Position numbers and translations under genes: made by a program. This document shows, one piece after another, positions 22,189 through 32,768 of a stretch of DNA of 64,000 nt. How positions within the stretch are numbered: position 1 is the stretch's first letter; the number at the start of each line of letters is the position of its first letter. The DNA lies in the NCBI RefSeq assembly GCF_018688155.1, contig NZ_CP061312.1:558001-622000 (forward strand), given 5' to 3'. The stretch is from Polynucleobacter sp. AP-Sving-400A-A2 (GTDB lineage: Bacteria > Pseudomonadota > Gammaproteobacteria > Burkholderiales > Burkholderiaceae). The notes below the pieces were generated by a model. It saw nothing but the letters and a program-made list of their open reading frames with translations. It made no database searches and was not told where the DNA came from.

Positions 22189-22869
22189 TTGCAAAGATTT
22201 TTTTCTGCAGCATTTTTAGGAATAGCTATTCTGTTTTCAGGGGTGGCACTTTCACAAGTTGAGAGTGGAGCAGAGCAGTTGCGTCAGTTCGTGCGCAACT
22301 CCAAAACCGCTGAAGGTGAGTTTGTGCAACAGCAGTTGCGTGCACCCAAAGCAAATGAACCACAAGATAAAGGTTTAAAAGTGGTTCGCCAAACGCAGGG
22401 ACGTTTTGTATTTCAGCGCCCAGGCCGATTTATTTGGGATACCCAAAAACCATACGAGCAAAAACTAATTGCCGATGGCAAGCAACTCATCATGTGGGAT
22501 AAGGATTTAAATCAAGCCACCTTCAGGCCTGCTGGTCAAGCATTGGCTGCAACTCCTGCCGCAATTCTTTTTGGTGAAACTTCGCTAGATCAACATTTTG
22601 ATTTAGTTGAGAGTGAAGATCGTCTGGGTATGAAATGGGTTGCCCTCGTGCCTAAGAAAAATCCCAATGAAAAAAATGGTAAAGACATGCCCTATACCAA
22701 GATCTCAGTCGGAATGGCCAATGGCCTACCTAAAGCACTAGAGCTTATTGATGGCCTTGGAAGTGTTGTTTTAGTCACGCTAGACAAGATTCAGCTCAAT
22801 GTGAACCTGCCCGCCAATCGCTTTACCTTTGCGCCACCTGCCGGCGCAGAAGTCTTACGCTTAAACTAA
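22189..22869 (+). CDS. lolA: Outer membrane lipoprotein carrier LolA
   Basis: Periplasmic chaperone carrying lipoproteins from LolCDE to LolB. From a TTG at 22189 (TAAGG at 22176-22180) it is 226 residues with a signal peptide QRFFSAAFLGIAILFSGVALS. An ATG at 22138 is in frame but overlaps ftsK and puts 17 polar residues before the signal. The body has the LolA pattern GEFVQQQLR, QGRFVFQRPGRFIWDTQKPYEQKL and TFRPAGQALAATPAAILFG. The order ftsK-lolA is a common neighbourhood. Confidence 0.92.
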   Translation: MQRFFSAAFLGIAILFSGVALSQVESGAEQLRQFVRNSKTAEGEFVQQQLRAPKANEPQDKGLKVVRQTQGRFVFQRPGRFIWDTQKPYEQKLIADGKQLIMWDKDLNQATFRPAGQALAATPAAILFGETSLDQHFDLVESEDRLGMKWVALVPKKNPNEKNGKDMPYTKISVGMANGLPKALELIDGLGSVVLVTLDKIQLNVNLPANRFTFAPPAGAEVLRLN

Positions 22870-22885
22870 CGTACATACCCATTAA

Positions 22886-24211
<1,326 letters not shown>

Positions 24212-24634
24212 TTAAATTAAAACAGCCTGAATTTTTACATTGCTCGCATTTTTGGCTAAAACTTTGTCTAGAGTGGCCAAAGATTTGGATTTAAATTGCT
24301 TCGCTGCAGCCAGGTGAAGGGCATCGCCTGCCCTCAGATTTGATTTACTATCAACCACTAAGATTCCGGCTGAATAATATACTTTGCTTTCGATCGGTAA
24401 GAGTTCAACATCGCTTTGACAGAGGCTATCAAACTTTTTCCAAGCTTCTCGACTTTGCTTTTCTGTTAATTGGCTAGTTCTGACCTTAAGACTCAGTGCA
24501 CTAGAGAATTCGGTAAATGCCCAAGTAGAGGAGATCATCTTTGCCGAACTATTTGCGTACCATTTAGCAACATCATCACTCTTTAGCTCAGTTGTGCACA
24601 AGGCTACAAAAACGCTTGTATCAACATAAATCAT
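24212..24634 (-). CDS. vapC: PIN-domain ribonuclease toxin (VapC type)
   Basis: A 140-residue PIN-domain toxin, probably an endoribonuclease. Acidic active-site residues are visible: D5 in IYVDTSVF, E in AFTEFSSAL (about 42) and D in RAGDALHLAAAKQF (about 103). Its ATG overlaps the stop of the antitoxin gene (TAATG), showing translational coupling in the usual antitoxin-toxin order. Confidence 0.9.
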   Translation of the reverse strand: MIYVDTSVFVALCTTELKSDDVAKWYANSSAKMISSTWAFTEFSSALSLKVRTSQLTEKQSREAWKKFDSLCQSDVELLPIESKVYYSAGILVVDSKSNLRAGDALHLAAAKQFKSKSLATLDKVLAKNASNVKIQAVLI

Positions 24635-24879
24635 TAATAGCGTGCCTCTGATCGGACTTCATCCATTACCGATTTACCCATCTTCAATGTATCTCTGAAT
24701 GCTTTAAGTTGGGCTGCAATTGCTTTGCGATCTAATTTTTGTGGCCTGATAATTATTGCGCCATCTTTTGATAGGGTTGCCTCAACCTTATCCCCATCTT
24801 TGAGTTGAATTTGCTTAATCAACGTTGCGGGTATGCGTAAAGCCAGACTATTTCCCCATTTCGATATTTGGATGTTCAC
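24634..24879 (-). CDS. vapB: AbrB/MazE-type antitoxin (VapB)
   Basis: An 81-residue antitoxin with an N-terminal swapped-hairpin AbrB fold (NIQISKWGNSLALRIP then DGDKVEATLSKDGAIIIRP) and a C-terminal toxin-binding tail. GTG start at 24879 is chosen for its AAAGGA site and the family's N-terminus; the open frame extends to an ATG at 24912 inside the operator palindrome. Likely represses its own operon at the inverted repeat just upstream. Confidence 0.88.
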   Translation of the reverse strand: MNIQISKWGNSLALRIPATLIKQIQLKDGDKVEATLSKDGAIIIRPQKLDRKAIAAQLKAFRDTLKMGKSVMDEVRSEARY

Positions 24880-24893
24880 GGGCAAATCCTTTC

Positions 24894-24927
24894 TAATATA
24901 GATATACATCAATGTATATCTATATTA
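24894..24927. promoter_or_regulatory. 34-base palindromic operator of vapBC
   Basis: Two perfect 16-base arms (24894-24909 and 24912-24927) separated by CA, with core GATATACAT/ATGTATATC. It lies just upstream of vapB and contains TATA-rich -10-like sequence, as expected for an AbrB-type autoregulatory site. Confidence 0.8.
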
Positions 24928-25017
24928 ATACGCTATATCAACCATGTCTACTAAATTTGATAGGCAATATTGGGCGCATGGGTTTGTGTATCGGTAGCTA
25001 TAATTGCACCTTGGTTC

Positions 25018-25108
<91 letters not shown>

Positions 25109-25148
25109 CCAGATTCTGTATTTTTAAATACAAACAAGATATTCATAC

Positions 25149-25178
25149 AGCCCCGCCATGACGTGGGGCTTTTTATTT
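25149..25178 (+). terminator. Intrinsic terminator after tRNA-Ser
   Basis: AGCCCC (25149-25154) pairs with GGGGCT (25165-25170), extended by GC/GT pairs, followed by TTTTATTT. It ends the tRNA transcript just before recQ. Confidence 0.85.
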
Positions 25179-25194
25179 CAAAGGAGTATTACGG

Positions 25195-27030
25195 TTGCAA
25201 TCGAGTCAGCAAATACTTCATGATGTTTTTGGCTTTGATCAATTTCGTGGTGCTCAGGCGTCTATTGTTGAGCATGTAGTTGCTGGTGGTGATGCTTTAG
25301 TACTCATGCCCACTGGCGCTGGCAAGTCGCTGTGCTATCAAATTCCCTCCCTAGTGCGCCGCGGTGTAGGGGTGGTAGTTTCACCCTTAATCGCGTTGAT
25401 GCAAGATCAAGTCGATGCCTTAACCCAGCTAGGTGTTAAGGCTTCATTTCTAAACTCCAGTCTAGATGCGGCAACCTCACAGCAGGTAAGCACTCAATTG
25501 CTGGCTGGAGATCTCGACTTGATCTATGTAGCGCCAGAACGATTAATGAACCCAGGCTTTCTATCCATGCTTGATCGACTTCATGCGGGACCTGGGATTG
25601 CATTATTTGCAATTGATGAAGCGCACTGCGTTTCGCAATGGGGTCATGATTTTCGTCCAGAATATCGCCAGTTAACTGTTTTGCATGAGCGCTTTCCAAA
25701 GGTGCCCCGTATCGCCTTAACAGCAACGGCAGATGCGCCAACCCGCGCAGAAATTGTTGAGCGACTTTCACTGGAATCTGCTGAGCAGTTCGTCTCTAGC
25801 TTTGATCGCCCCAACATTAAGTATCGAGTTCTGCAAAAGCAGAGTGCCAAGCAACAGTTAGAGCACTTTTTAGACGCTGAGCACGCCGATGACTCTGGAA
25901 TTATTTATTGCCTATCCCGTCGCAGTGTAGAAGAGACTGCGCAATGGTTACAAGACCGCGGATGGGATGCCATGCCATATCATGCTGGCCTTAGTGTAGA
26001 AACACGCAGCGCCAATCAAAAACGCTTCTTGCGTGAAGAAGGCGTCATCATGGTTGCAACCGTAGCGTTTGGTATGGGTATTGATAAGCCCAACGTCCGC
26101 TTTGTGGCTCATCTAGATCTACCCAAAAGTATGGAAGGCTACTACCAAGAAACCGGACGAGCAGGACGTGATGGCTTGCCAGCCAATGCCTGGATGGCTT
26201 ACGGATTTGGGGATGTGGTGAGCTTGCGGCAAATGGTGGATTCTGGCGAAGCTTCTGAAGATCGTAAGAGGGTGGAGCGCCAAAAACTCAATGCTTTGCT
26301 GGGCTATTGCGAATCCACAACCTGCCGCCATCAAACAATCCTGCGCTACTTTGGAGAGATACATGCTGGTAGCTGTGGTAACTGCGATAACTGCCTAGAA
26401 CCAGTAGCTACCTGGAATGCCACACAAGAAGTGCAAAAAGCATTGTCCTGTGTCTATCGCACCGGTCAACGCTTTGGTGTGACCCATTTAATTGATGTGC
26501 TATTGGGTAAAGTGACTCCTAGGGTAAAGCAATATTTTCATGAGCAAGTAAGTACATTTGGTATTGGTGCAGAGCTTAATCAGGCTCAGTGGAACAGTAT
26601 CTATCGTCAATTGGTAGCTGGCGGTTATTTAGATGCAGATATTGAATTACATGGCGGCTTAAAGTTGGTAGACAGCATTGCTTTGCCTGTACTGCGTGGA
26701 GACAAAGAAGTTTGGCTGCGAAAAGAAACAGGCTATTCCAAGAGTAAGGCTACGAAGTCTGGGGTAAGGAAGGGCTCTACACATCCTTTTAGTAATGTTG
26801 CAGATGAAAAACTTTGGGAGGCGCTCAAGTCTCAGCGTACTGAACTAGCCCGCGAACAAGGAGTGCCACCTTATGTAATTTTTCATGACAGCACTTTGCA
26901 GGAGATGGTCAAATCTACCCCCACTACCTTAGATCAATTCAGTCGCATTGGTGGAGTCGGGCAAGCTAAGCTAGAGCGTTATGGTGAACATTTTATCAAG
27001 GTCATTTCGGCACATCTTGAGGCTAATTAG
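25195..27030 (+). CDS. recQ: ATP-dependent DNA helicase RecQ
   Basis: 3'-5' DNA helicase of recombination and fork repair, 611 residues. Walker A PTGAGKS (39-45), DEAH box (141-144) in [20 protein letters not shown], motif [12 protein letters not shown], the RQC zinc site ([19 protein letters not shown]) and a C-terminal HRDC domain (about 535-610). TTG start at 25195 with AAGGAG (25181-25186) upstream. Only ten bases separate it from the convergent yggT. Confidence 0.96.
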   Translation: MQSSQQILHDVFGFDQFRGAQASIVEHVVAGGDALVLMPTGAGKSLCYQIPSLVRRGVGVVVSPLIALMQDQVDALTQLGVKASFLNSSLDAATSQQVSTQLLAGDLDLIYVAPERLMNPGFLSMLDRLHAGPGIALFAIDEAHCVSQWGHDFRPEYRQLTVLHERFPKVPRIALTATADAPTRAEIVERLSLESAEQFVSSFDRPNIKYRVLQKQSAKQQLEHFLDAEHADDSGIIYCLSRRSVEETAQWLQDRGWDAMPYHAGLSVETRSANQKRFLREEGVIMVATVAFGMGIDKPNVRFVAHLDLPKSMEGYYQETGRAGRDGLPANAWMAYGFGDVVSLRQMVDSGEASEDRKRVERQKLNALLGYCESTTCRHQTILRYFGEIHAGSCGNCDNCLEPVATWNATQEVQKALSCVYRTGQRFGVTHLIDVLLGKVTPRVKQYFHEQVSTFGIGAELNQAQWNSIYRQLVAGGYLDADIELHGGLKLVDSIALPVLRGDKEVWLRKETGYSKSKATKSGVRKGSTHPFSNVADEKLWEALKSQRTELAREQGVPPYVIFHDSTLQEMVKSTPTTLDQFSRIGGVGQAKLERYGEHFIKVISAHLEAN

Positions 27031-27040
27031 ACTTAACTAG

Positions 27041-27586
27041 TCACCTCAGATTACTCGCCACAATCTGCAAAACTTGTAGGATAAGCAGCAGCAAAAGAGG
27101 TGATAAATCTAGGGCCCCAAAGTTCGGCATTGCTTTTCTGATTGGCGCCAGCAGAGGCTCCACTAAAAGTGAGACCAAATACTGTATCTGGGAGCCAGCA
27201 CTAACCCAAGAGAGAATGACGCTTGCAAAAACCAAGCCAACTAATCCCGAAAGTATCAGATCCACTAAATCGATTAAGGCCAATAGGAGCCACGAGATGT
27301 TCGTTAAAGTAGCTCCTGAGAGTAATAAAAGGATGGCCGTCTTGCCTACAACCAGTAGGTAAGCAGCTAAAAAGCTAGCGACATCAAAGCGACCAACGCT
27401 TGGGACTATCTTGCGAAGTGGGATCACGATCCAATTACTCAGTGGAAGCACATATGCGCCGATGGTTCTGCTTTGGCCAGAGCCCAGATTAAAGGCGAGC
27501 CACTGGAGATAGCATCTCAGGAGACATGCTCCCGCAACAATGCTCACGAGGACTTGGAGGAGAAGATTGGCGATTTGTATCAACAT
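27041..27586 (-). CDS. YggT family membrane protein
   Basis: A 181-residue inner membrane protein with two tandem YggT repeats (about 10-85 and 100-178), each with two helices; repeats carry WIVIPLRKIVPSVG and LLAPIRKAMPNFGALDLSPL. In other bacteria YggT proteins are linked to osmotic tolerance and cell division placement, but the biochemical role is unknown. Its 5' end overlaps the maximal open frame of the divergent glycosyltransferase, but not that gene's likely start. Confidence 0.9.
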   Translation of the reverse strand: MLIQIANLLLQVLVSIVAGACLLRCYLQWLAFNLGSGQSRTIGAYVLPLSNWIVIPLRKIVPSVGRFDVASFLAAYLLVVGKTAILLLLSGATLTNISWLLLALIDLVDLILSGLVGLVFASVILSWVSAGSQIQYLVSLLVEPLLAPIRKAMPNFGALDLSPLLLLLILQVLQIVASNLR

Positions 27587-27646
27587 AGTTCTATTGTAGG
27601 GGGTTTAAAGCGAGGCTTCATTCAGACATCACACTTTCGTGTTCTA

Positions 27647-28306
27647 ATGCCCAGCAATATGATTACAGTCGTTATCGCCTCTTATAAGTACGGCCACCTT
27701 GCGGCACACTGCATTGAGTCCCTGCTATCTCAAACACAAGCCCCCGCCAGAATTCTATTTGTCGATGATGGGGCGCATGATTGTGGCCACTTACCTAGCT
27801 TATATCCCGATATTGAATATATTCTCAGACCGCAGAATTTAGGTACTGTGGATAATTTCCATGATTTACTCATGAGGGTCAATACGGAATACGTTCTGTT
27901 TATTGGCGCTGACAATTGGCTCAGATCAGATGCAATTGAGTTATTGTCAAATGCTAGTGCCGATATCGTTACTTATGACATCGTGGTTACTGGCGAATTA
28001 AAAGAAGAGATTCATGATCGTGTTCCTGGCGAGACTAGGTCTCACCAAGGAGATCTCTACTGGGATCGTGAGGGTAAGCACCATGGTTCAATGATGTATC
28101 GAACCTCGCTCGGTCAACAAGTAGGTTATAGGGAAAGATATGCTGATGGCATTCATCCGCAAGAGGACTGGAATCTTTGGGACAAAATGCGCGAGCAGGG
28201 CGCTACTGTGGCCAGTCTGAATGAAGGCCTTTTGTACTACAGAAGACATCGAGAAAATTTTTTAAAGTACGACCATCTCGTTGACGCTCTTGAGGAAGAG
28301 GCTTAA
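27647..28306 (+). CDS. Family 2 glycosyltransferase
   Basis: A small GT-A glycosyltransferase of about 219 residues. It begins with the family's nucleotide-sugar fold (ITVVIASYKYGHLAAHCIES, then RILFVDDGAHDC) and continues with LGTVDNFHDLL and YVLFIGADNWL, the GAD standing for the DxD metal site. The frame is open from 27473, but that part has no family similarity and overlaps yggT; ATG 27647 or 27659 is the sensible start. Acceptor and sugar are unknown. It stands alone, without other polysaccharide genes, and ends four bases from the convergent folB. Confidence 0.8.
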   Translation: MPSNMITVVIASYKYGHLAAHCIESLLSQTQAPARILFVDDGAHDCGHLPSLYPDIEYILRPQNLGTVDNFHDLLMRVNTEYVLFIGADNWLRSDAIELLSNASADIVTYDIVVTGELKEEIHDRVPGETRSHQGDLYWDREGKHHGSMMYRTSLGQQVGYRERYADGIHPQEDWNLWDKMREQGATVASLNEGLLYYRRHRENFLKYDHLVDALEEEA

Positions 28307-28310
28307 GCGT

Positions 28311-28706
28311 TTAAGTAAGTATTGTTCTCATACTGGCAAGACTACTTTGATCAATATATAGTTTGATCCCCAATACGCCTGAGCTTTCCCGTACGGGTGT
28401 TTTTCTGAGGCTAATTTCTAGAGACTCAATTTCCGAATAGCGAGCACATGCCTCAACTATTCTGGTAGCCAATCTTTCTTGAGTCTCGTAATGACCATCG
28501 GCAGCTAAGCGATCGATTTCAAGGACGAGGGGATCGTAGTCGAACACCCGATCCATGAGATCTTCTGAAATCAAAATCAATTTAGGGCTGATCCATAAAG
28601 TCAGATTTAGTAAATGCTGATCGGGGATTGAGGCGCCAGGCGCATAAGTCCCAATCTGGGTATCTAATCTAAGATCTTTTAATTCGATGCAGGCCGTTGA
28701 TGTCAT
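28311..28706 (-). CDS. folB: Dihydroneopterin aldolase family protein (FolB-like)
   Basis: A 131-residue protein of the tunnelling-fold FolB family, with the opening IELKDLRLDTQIGTYAPGA and the central FDYDPLVLEIDRLAADGHYETQERLA, where the Glu of QE is the usual pterin anchor. It lies 21 bases downstream of folE on the same strand, consistent with folate synthesis; dihydroneopterin epimerase or aldolase activity cannot be separated by eye. Slightly divergent from housekeeping FolB, so a paralogue is possible. Confidence 0.75.
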   Translation of the reverse strand: MTSTACIELKDLRLDTQIGTYAPGASIPDQHLLNLTLWISPKLILISEDLMDRVFDYDPLVLEIDRLAADGHYETQERLATRIVEACARYSEIESLEISLRKTPVRESSGVLGIKLYIDQSSLASMRTILT

Positions 28707-28727
28707 TCGATACTCTCTTTGCCGGTC

Positions 28728-29411
28728 TTAATTGCGTGCAATTAGTGATAAAAATTCACGACGTAAATTGGGATCTTTTAAGAAAGATCCCCGCATCACG
28801 CTATTAATCATTTTAGAGTCTGGATCCTTAACGCCACGCCACTGCATACAAAAATGATCAGCTTCCATCACAATCGCAACACCAGTAGGCTTAACCTTTT
28901 TCTCAATCATATCGGCAAGCTCTACAACCGCCTCTTCCTGAGTCTGCGGACGACACATCACCCACTCGGTTAGACGAGAGTATTTCGAGAGGCCAATGAG
29001 GGCGGAGTTCTTATCCGGAAGTATCCCAATCCACACTCTGCCCATAATCGGACAAAGATGGTGGGAGCAAGCGCTTCTGACGGTAATGGGGCCAATAATC
29101 ATTAACTCGTTCAGTTGACTGACATTAGGAAATTTTGTTAGCGAAGGTTGCTCTACATAGCGGCCATTAAACACTTCATTGACAAACATTTTGGCAACAC
29201 GCTTACTTGTATTTTGAGTGTTGTGGTCGCTTTTTGTATCAATCACCAGGCTCTCAAGGACGGCCTGCATTTTTACCGCTACCTCTTCTACTAAGGCATC
29301 GAGCTCCCCAGGCTGAATAAATGCAGAGATATTATCGTTTGCATGAAATCGTGCTTTTTTAGCTTTGATGCGTTTGCGTATTACTTCTGAGAGTGGGATG
29401 CCATCGTTCAT
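28728..29411 (-). CDS. folE: GTP cyclohydrolase I
   Basis: Opens GTP to dihydroneopterin triphosphate, the first step of folate and pterin synthesis. 227 residues. The zinc ligands appear in RSACSHHLCPIMG (Cys and His) and ADHFCMQWRGVKDP (Cys). GLSKYSRLTEWVMCRPQTQE is the conserved central segment. folB follows on the same strand; glutathione peroxidase precedes by 20 bases and may share the transcript. Confidence 0.94.
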   Translation of the reverse strand: MNDGIPLSEVIRKRIKAKKARFHANDNISAFIQPGELDALVEEVAVKMQAVLESLVIDTKSDHNTQNTSKRVAKMFVNEVFNGRYVEQPSLTKFPNVSQLNELMIIGPITVRSACSHHLCPIMGRVWIGILPDKNSALIGLSKYSRLTEWVMCRPQTQEEAVVELADMIEKKVKPTGVAIVMEADHFCMQWRGVKDPDSKMINSVMRGSFLKDPNLRREFLSLIARN

Positions 29412-29431
29412 GTATCAATATTCTTCATTAA

Positions 29432-29911
29432 TTAAAGTAGTTTTTTAATATCCGCACTGATGCTCGCGGGTGAGCTAGCTGACGCAAATCGTTTTACTGG
29501 AAGTCCATTACGGTTTACTAGAAATTTTGTGAAATTCCACTTGATAGCTTCGGTCCCAAGCAAACCTGGAGCAGCTGTTTTGAGGTATTCAAAGAGGGGG
29601 TGGGTATTGGAGCCATTGACATCCGTTTTTTGAAAAACAGGGAAGGTGACTCCAAACCGGGTGCTGCAAAACGCTTCGATCTGCTGAGGAGTACCGGGCT
29701 CTTGGCCACCAAATTGGTTGCATGGAAAAGCAAGGATTTCTAAGCCCTGGCTATGAAATTCATCATATAGACCTTGTAGCTCTTTGTACTGGGAAGTAAA
29801 GCCGCATTGGCTAGCTACATTGACTACTAATAGCACTTTGCCCGCATAGTCAGTAATAGGTTCTTTATTGCCGTTTAGGCGCTCTAACTCGATATTCGGT
29901 AGCACGTTCAA
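29432..29911 (-). CDS. Glutathione peroxidase family protein (Cys type)
   Basis: A 159-residue thiol peroxidase reducing hydroperoxides. The catalytic tetrad is complete: Cys in NVASQCGFTSQY (about 36), Gln in FPCNQFGGQEPG (about 70), and Trp-Asn in IKWNFTKFLVNRNG (about 125). No selenocysteine. A second Cys in AFPCNQ could be resolving, as in thioredoxin-dependent members. A TTG at 29911 with GGAAAT just upstream is taken as start; GTG at 29905 is the alternative. Confidence 0.9.
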   Translation of the reverse strand: MNVLPNIELERLNGNKEPITDYAGKVLLVVNVASQCGFTSQYKELQGLYDEFHSQGLEILAFPCNQFGGQEPGTPQQIEAFCSTRFGVTFPVFQKTDVNGSNTHPLFEYLKTAAPGLLGTEAIKWNFTKFLVNRNGLPVKRFASASSPASISADIKKLL

Positions 29912-30010
29912 TTTCCAGAAAAGATCTTATAGCGTCAAAAGTCCAATGTATCTGAAAAGAGTGCTTTCTGCTGAGCGTGAAATGAGGGTGCTTTTCTTGA
30001 TGAAAGCCAC

Positions 30011-31081
30011 TCATTGGCTAAAGGTGACCACGTGATCAGCCACCAGGTGTATACCAATCTTTTCGCCAATCGCATGATCATGATGACTAGGTACAAAAGC
30101 AAAAATTTCAACACCTGAAGCGAGCTTAAGGGTGTACAAGAAGTCGGCTCCCCTAAAGGTCTTACGTACAACCTCTGCTAACAAGGTACTGTGATCATCA
30201 TGCACAATATCATCAGCACGCAAGAGAACATCGATTTCTTTTCCAGCTTCAGCGCTGCGATCTTCTTCTAGGTCGAGCTCGCCTAACTCAATTTTGACTT
30301 TGTTGTTAGCTTGGACGATCCCCTTCAGAAATACCCCGCGACCAATAAAGTCGGCAATATAGCGATTGGCTGGCTTGTGATACAGCTCGTAAGGGACATC
30401 CCACTGTAATACATTGCCATCAGTCATAACGCCGACCTTATCAGCAATGGCAAAAGCCTCAAATTGATCGTGTGTGACTAGTAGGGCGGTAATGTTGTTT
30501 GCTTTGAGGATTTCTCGCATCTCGCCTGCAAGACGCTCCCTCAGTTCAATATCCAAACTAGAGAAGGGTTCATCTAGTAAAATTAAATCTGGTTCTGGTG
30601 CCATTGCCCTAGCCAGTGCCACACGCTGTTGTTGGCCGCCACTGAGCTCATGAGGATATGCATCAGCCTTATCTGCTAGCGACACCCTCTTAAGCCACTC
30701 CATGGCCACTGCAGATCTTTCTTTGCTTGATAGGTGTTGCAAGCCAAAGGCAATATTCTCTAAAACATTGAGATGGGGAAAGAGGGCAAAGTCCTGAAAG
30801 ACCATGCCAACTTTTCTTTGATTGGGTGGGAGGTGAGAGGAATCTGAGCTTACCACCTGATCACGCAAGAGAATCTTCCCTGCTTTAACGGGCTCAAACC
30901 CGCAAACAGCTCTCAAGACGGTGGATTTTCCACAGCCAGATGAGCCTAATAAGCAGCCAATCTCACCTTGAGCCAGATCGAGATTAAGATCTTTAACAGC
31001 AGTAACACGACCTTGACCATCTCGACTGGGGTAGTCGATTTCCAGTGCTTGAATCGAAAGTAGGGTGCGAGCGGAGTTCAT
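30011..31081 (-). CDS. fbpC: Ferric iron ABC transporter ATP-binding protein
   Basis: The ATPase of a Fe(III) importer, 356 residues. Walker A GSSGCGKS (46-53), signature LSGGQQQR (146-153), Walker B LILLDEP (166-172), and a C-terminal TOBE-like beta domain (about 285-350) typical of FbpC. It is divergent from the permease and binding-protein genes across 68 bases; the three together form one importer. Minus-strand neighbours downstream are glutathione peroxidase and folE. Confidence 0.9.
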   Translation of the reverse strand: MNSARTLLSIQALEIDYPSRDGQGRVTAVKDLNLDLAQGEIGCLLGSSGCGKSTVLRAVCGFEPVKAGKILLRDQVVSSDSSHLPPNQRKVGMVFQDFALFPHLNVLENIAFGLQHLSSKERSAVAMEWLKRVSLADKADAYPHELSGGQQQRVALARAMAPEPDLILLDEPFSSLDIELRERLAGEMREILKANNITALLVTHDQFEAFAIADKVGVMTDGNVLQWDVPYELYHKPANRYIADFIGRGVFLKGIVQANNKVKIELGELDLEEDRSAEAGKEIDVLLRADDIVHDDHSTLLAEVVRKTFRGADFLYTLKLASGVEIFAFVPSHHDHAIGEKIGIHLVADHVVTFSQ

Positions 31082-31149
31082 CTCTATAATTTTCTCATTA
31101 ATGCTAGTGGTTTAATGCATAGCTAGAGTCTAAACGGATTGCCGATTTC

Positions 31150-32706
31150 ATGAATCGTATTGTGGTGCCACTTGCCCTGTTGTTATTTTTGCCCCTCTTT
31201 GGCCTGGCAGCACCTTTCCTATTCCCCGGGAGGGAGTTATTGGCCACCGGTACCCTCAGCCATTTATGGAACTTTGTACTGGGTGGCTATATTGCCTCGA
31301 CCTTAGTGCTTATTTTTGGTGTCGGAGTGGGAGTCTTTATCCTCGGGGTGGGCAATGCTTGGATTGTTGCGAGCTATGATTTTCCTGCGAAGAAAATATT
31401 TGAGTGGGCTCTTATTTTGCCTTTGGCAGTGCCCACTTATGTCATGGCCTACCTCTTTGTTGATCTCTTGCAGTTTTCGGGTCCGATACAGAGTGCGCTG
31501 CGTGCTGCACTAGGAGTTGACGCACTCTGGTTCTTTCCTGATCCGAGATCGCTGACTGGGGCTATTTGGTCTTTTTCATTCTGCCTGTTTCCTTATGTTT
31601 ATCTTATTACCCGTACAGCATTCTTAGAGCGTAGTGGTCGATTGATTGAGGTTTCAGAAACACTAGGCTACAGTCCACTTCAAGGATTTGTGAAATTGGT
31701 ATTGCCTATGGCAAGGCCAGCCATTTTTGCGGGCATGGCGCTGGCGCTGATGGAGGTACTTGCTGATTTTGGTGCCGTCTCTTACTTTGGTGTGCAGACT
31801 TTTGCAACAGGCGTCTTTAAGGCTTGGCTCTCATTTGGAGACCGAATAGCTGCAGTGCAACTTGCCTTAGGGCTCTTAAGTTTTGTCTTGCTAATTTTCT
31901 TTATCGAGCAAAGTAGTCGCTCAAAATTACGTTTTGCCTCTGCAACTCGGAGTAAGCCAATCGCGAAGTCTCTTAAAGGCAAGAAAGCTTTTTTTGCATT
32001 TGCATTTTGTGGTGCTACGCTCTTGTGCGGATTTTTGATACCTGCATTTGCGCTCTTGCAATTACTCTTCAAACAAGGCCTCACGATCGATGTTCGATAT
32101 CTAGATTGGCTAAGTAATTCTTTATTAGTTTCGATTCTGACTGCGCTTATCTCGGTAGCGTTAGCCGTATTCTTTGCTTACTCCGTACGCATGAATACAC
32201 GCTTAAGTTGGGTTAATCGATTACTAGGTTTTGGTTATGCTTTACCCGGTGCGGTCTTAGCCATTGGCATCCTTTCTTTTCTGGAAATCTTTCAGCTTGC
32301 TTGGTGGATGTCTGCCAGCATATTAGTACTAGTCTATGCCTACCTAGTCCGCTTTCTTTCTTCTAGTTTGCAGAGTGTAGAGGCTGGTCTGGCGCGCATT
32401 ACCCCATCTATGGATGCTTCAGCGGCACTACTGGGACTTTCTAGGATGCAAATTTTGAAGCGGGTTCATGTGCCCTTACTCAAGCGAAGCCTGATTACTG
32501 CGGGCCTCTTTGTCTTTGTGGATGTCATGAAGGAATTACCTGCAACGCTCTTATTGCGCCCATTTAACTTTGATACCTTGGCTGTCGCAACTTATCAGTT
32601 GGCTGCAGATGAGCGTCTTGCTGAACTGGCATTACCTTCCTTAACCATTGTTTTGGTTGGACTTTTTCCAGTATTGCTGCTGTCAAGGGTTATTTCCAAA
32701 TCCTAA
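31150..32706 (+). CDS. fbpB: Ferric iron ABC transporter permease (fused dimer)
   Basis: A 518-residue inner membrane permease with about twelve helices in two halves, each with a binding-protein-dependent transport motif: EVSETLGYSPLQGFVKLVLP (about 180) and DASAALLGLSRMQILKRVHVP (about 425), the EAA loops that contact FbpC. The fused-duplicate form is typical of FbpB. The binding-protein gene follows after 62 bases with its own promoter. Confidence 0.92.
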   Translation: MNRIVVPLALLLFLPLFGLAAPFLFPGRELLATGTLSHLWNFVLGGYIASTLVLIFGVGVGVFILGVGNAWIVASYDFPAKKIFEWALILPLAVPTYVMAYLFVDLLQFSGPIQSALRAALGVDALWFFPDPRSLTGAIWSFSFCLFPYVYLITRTAFLERSGRLIEVSETLGYSPLQGFVKLVLPMARPAIFAGMALALMEVLADFGAVSYFGVQTFATGVFKAWLSFGDRIAAVQLALGLLSFVLLIFFIEQSSRSKLRFASATRSKPIAKSLKGKKAFFAFAFCGATLLCGFLIPAFALLQLLFKQGLTIDVRYLDWLSNSLLVSILTALISVALAVFFAYSVRMNTRLSWVNRLLGFGYALPGAVLAIGILSFLEIFQLAWWMSASILVLVYAYLVRFLSSSLQSVEAGLARITPSMDASAALLGLSRMQILKRVHVPLLKRSLITAGLFVFVDVMKELPATLLLRPFNFDTLAVATYQLAADERLAELALPSLTIVLVGLFPVLLLSRVISKS

Positions 32707-32749
32707 TTGATAATCATTCGTATTTGTGATACATTAGATTTAATCTAAT
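32707..32749 (+). promoter_or_regulatory. Promoter of fbpA with Fur-like box and second palindrome
   Basis: TTGATA (32707-32712), a 17-base spacer and TACATT (32730-32735) make a good sigma-70 promoter. TGATAAT-C-ATTCGTA (32708-32722) matches the 7-1-7 Fur box TGATAAT-N-ATTATCA with about three changes and covers the -35. A separate perfect palindrome, ATTAGATT-T-AATCTAAT (32733-32749), covers the -10 and likely start point. Confidence 0.65.
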
Positions 32750-32768
32750 TCTGATCGCAAATACAGCA

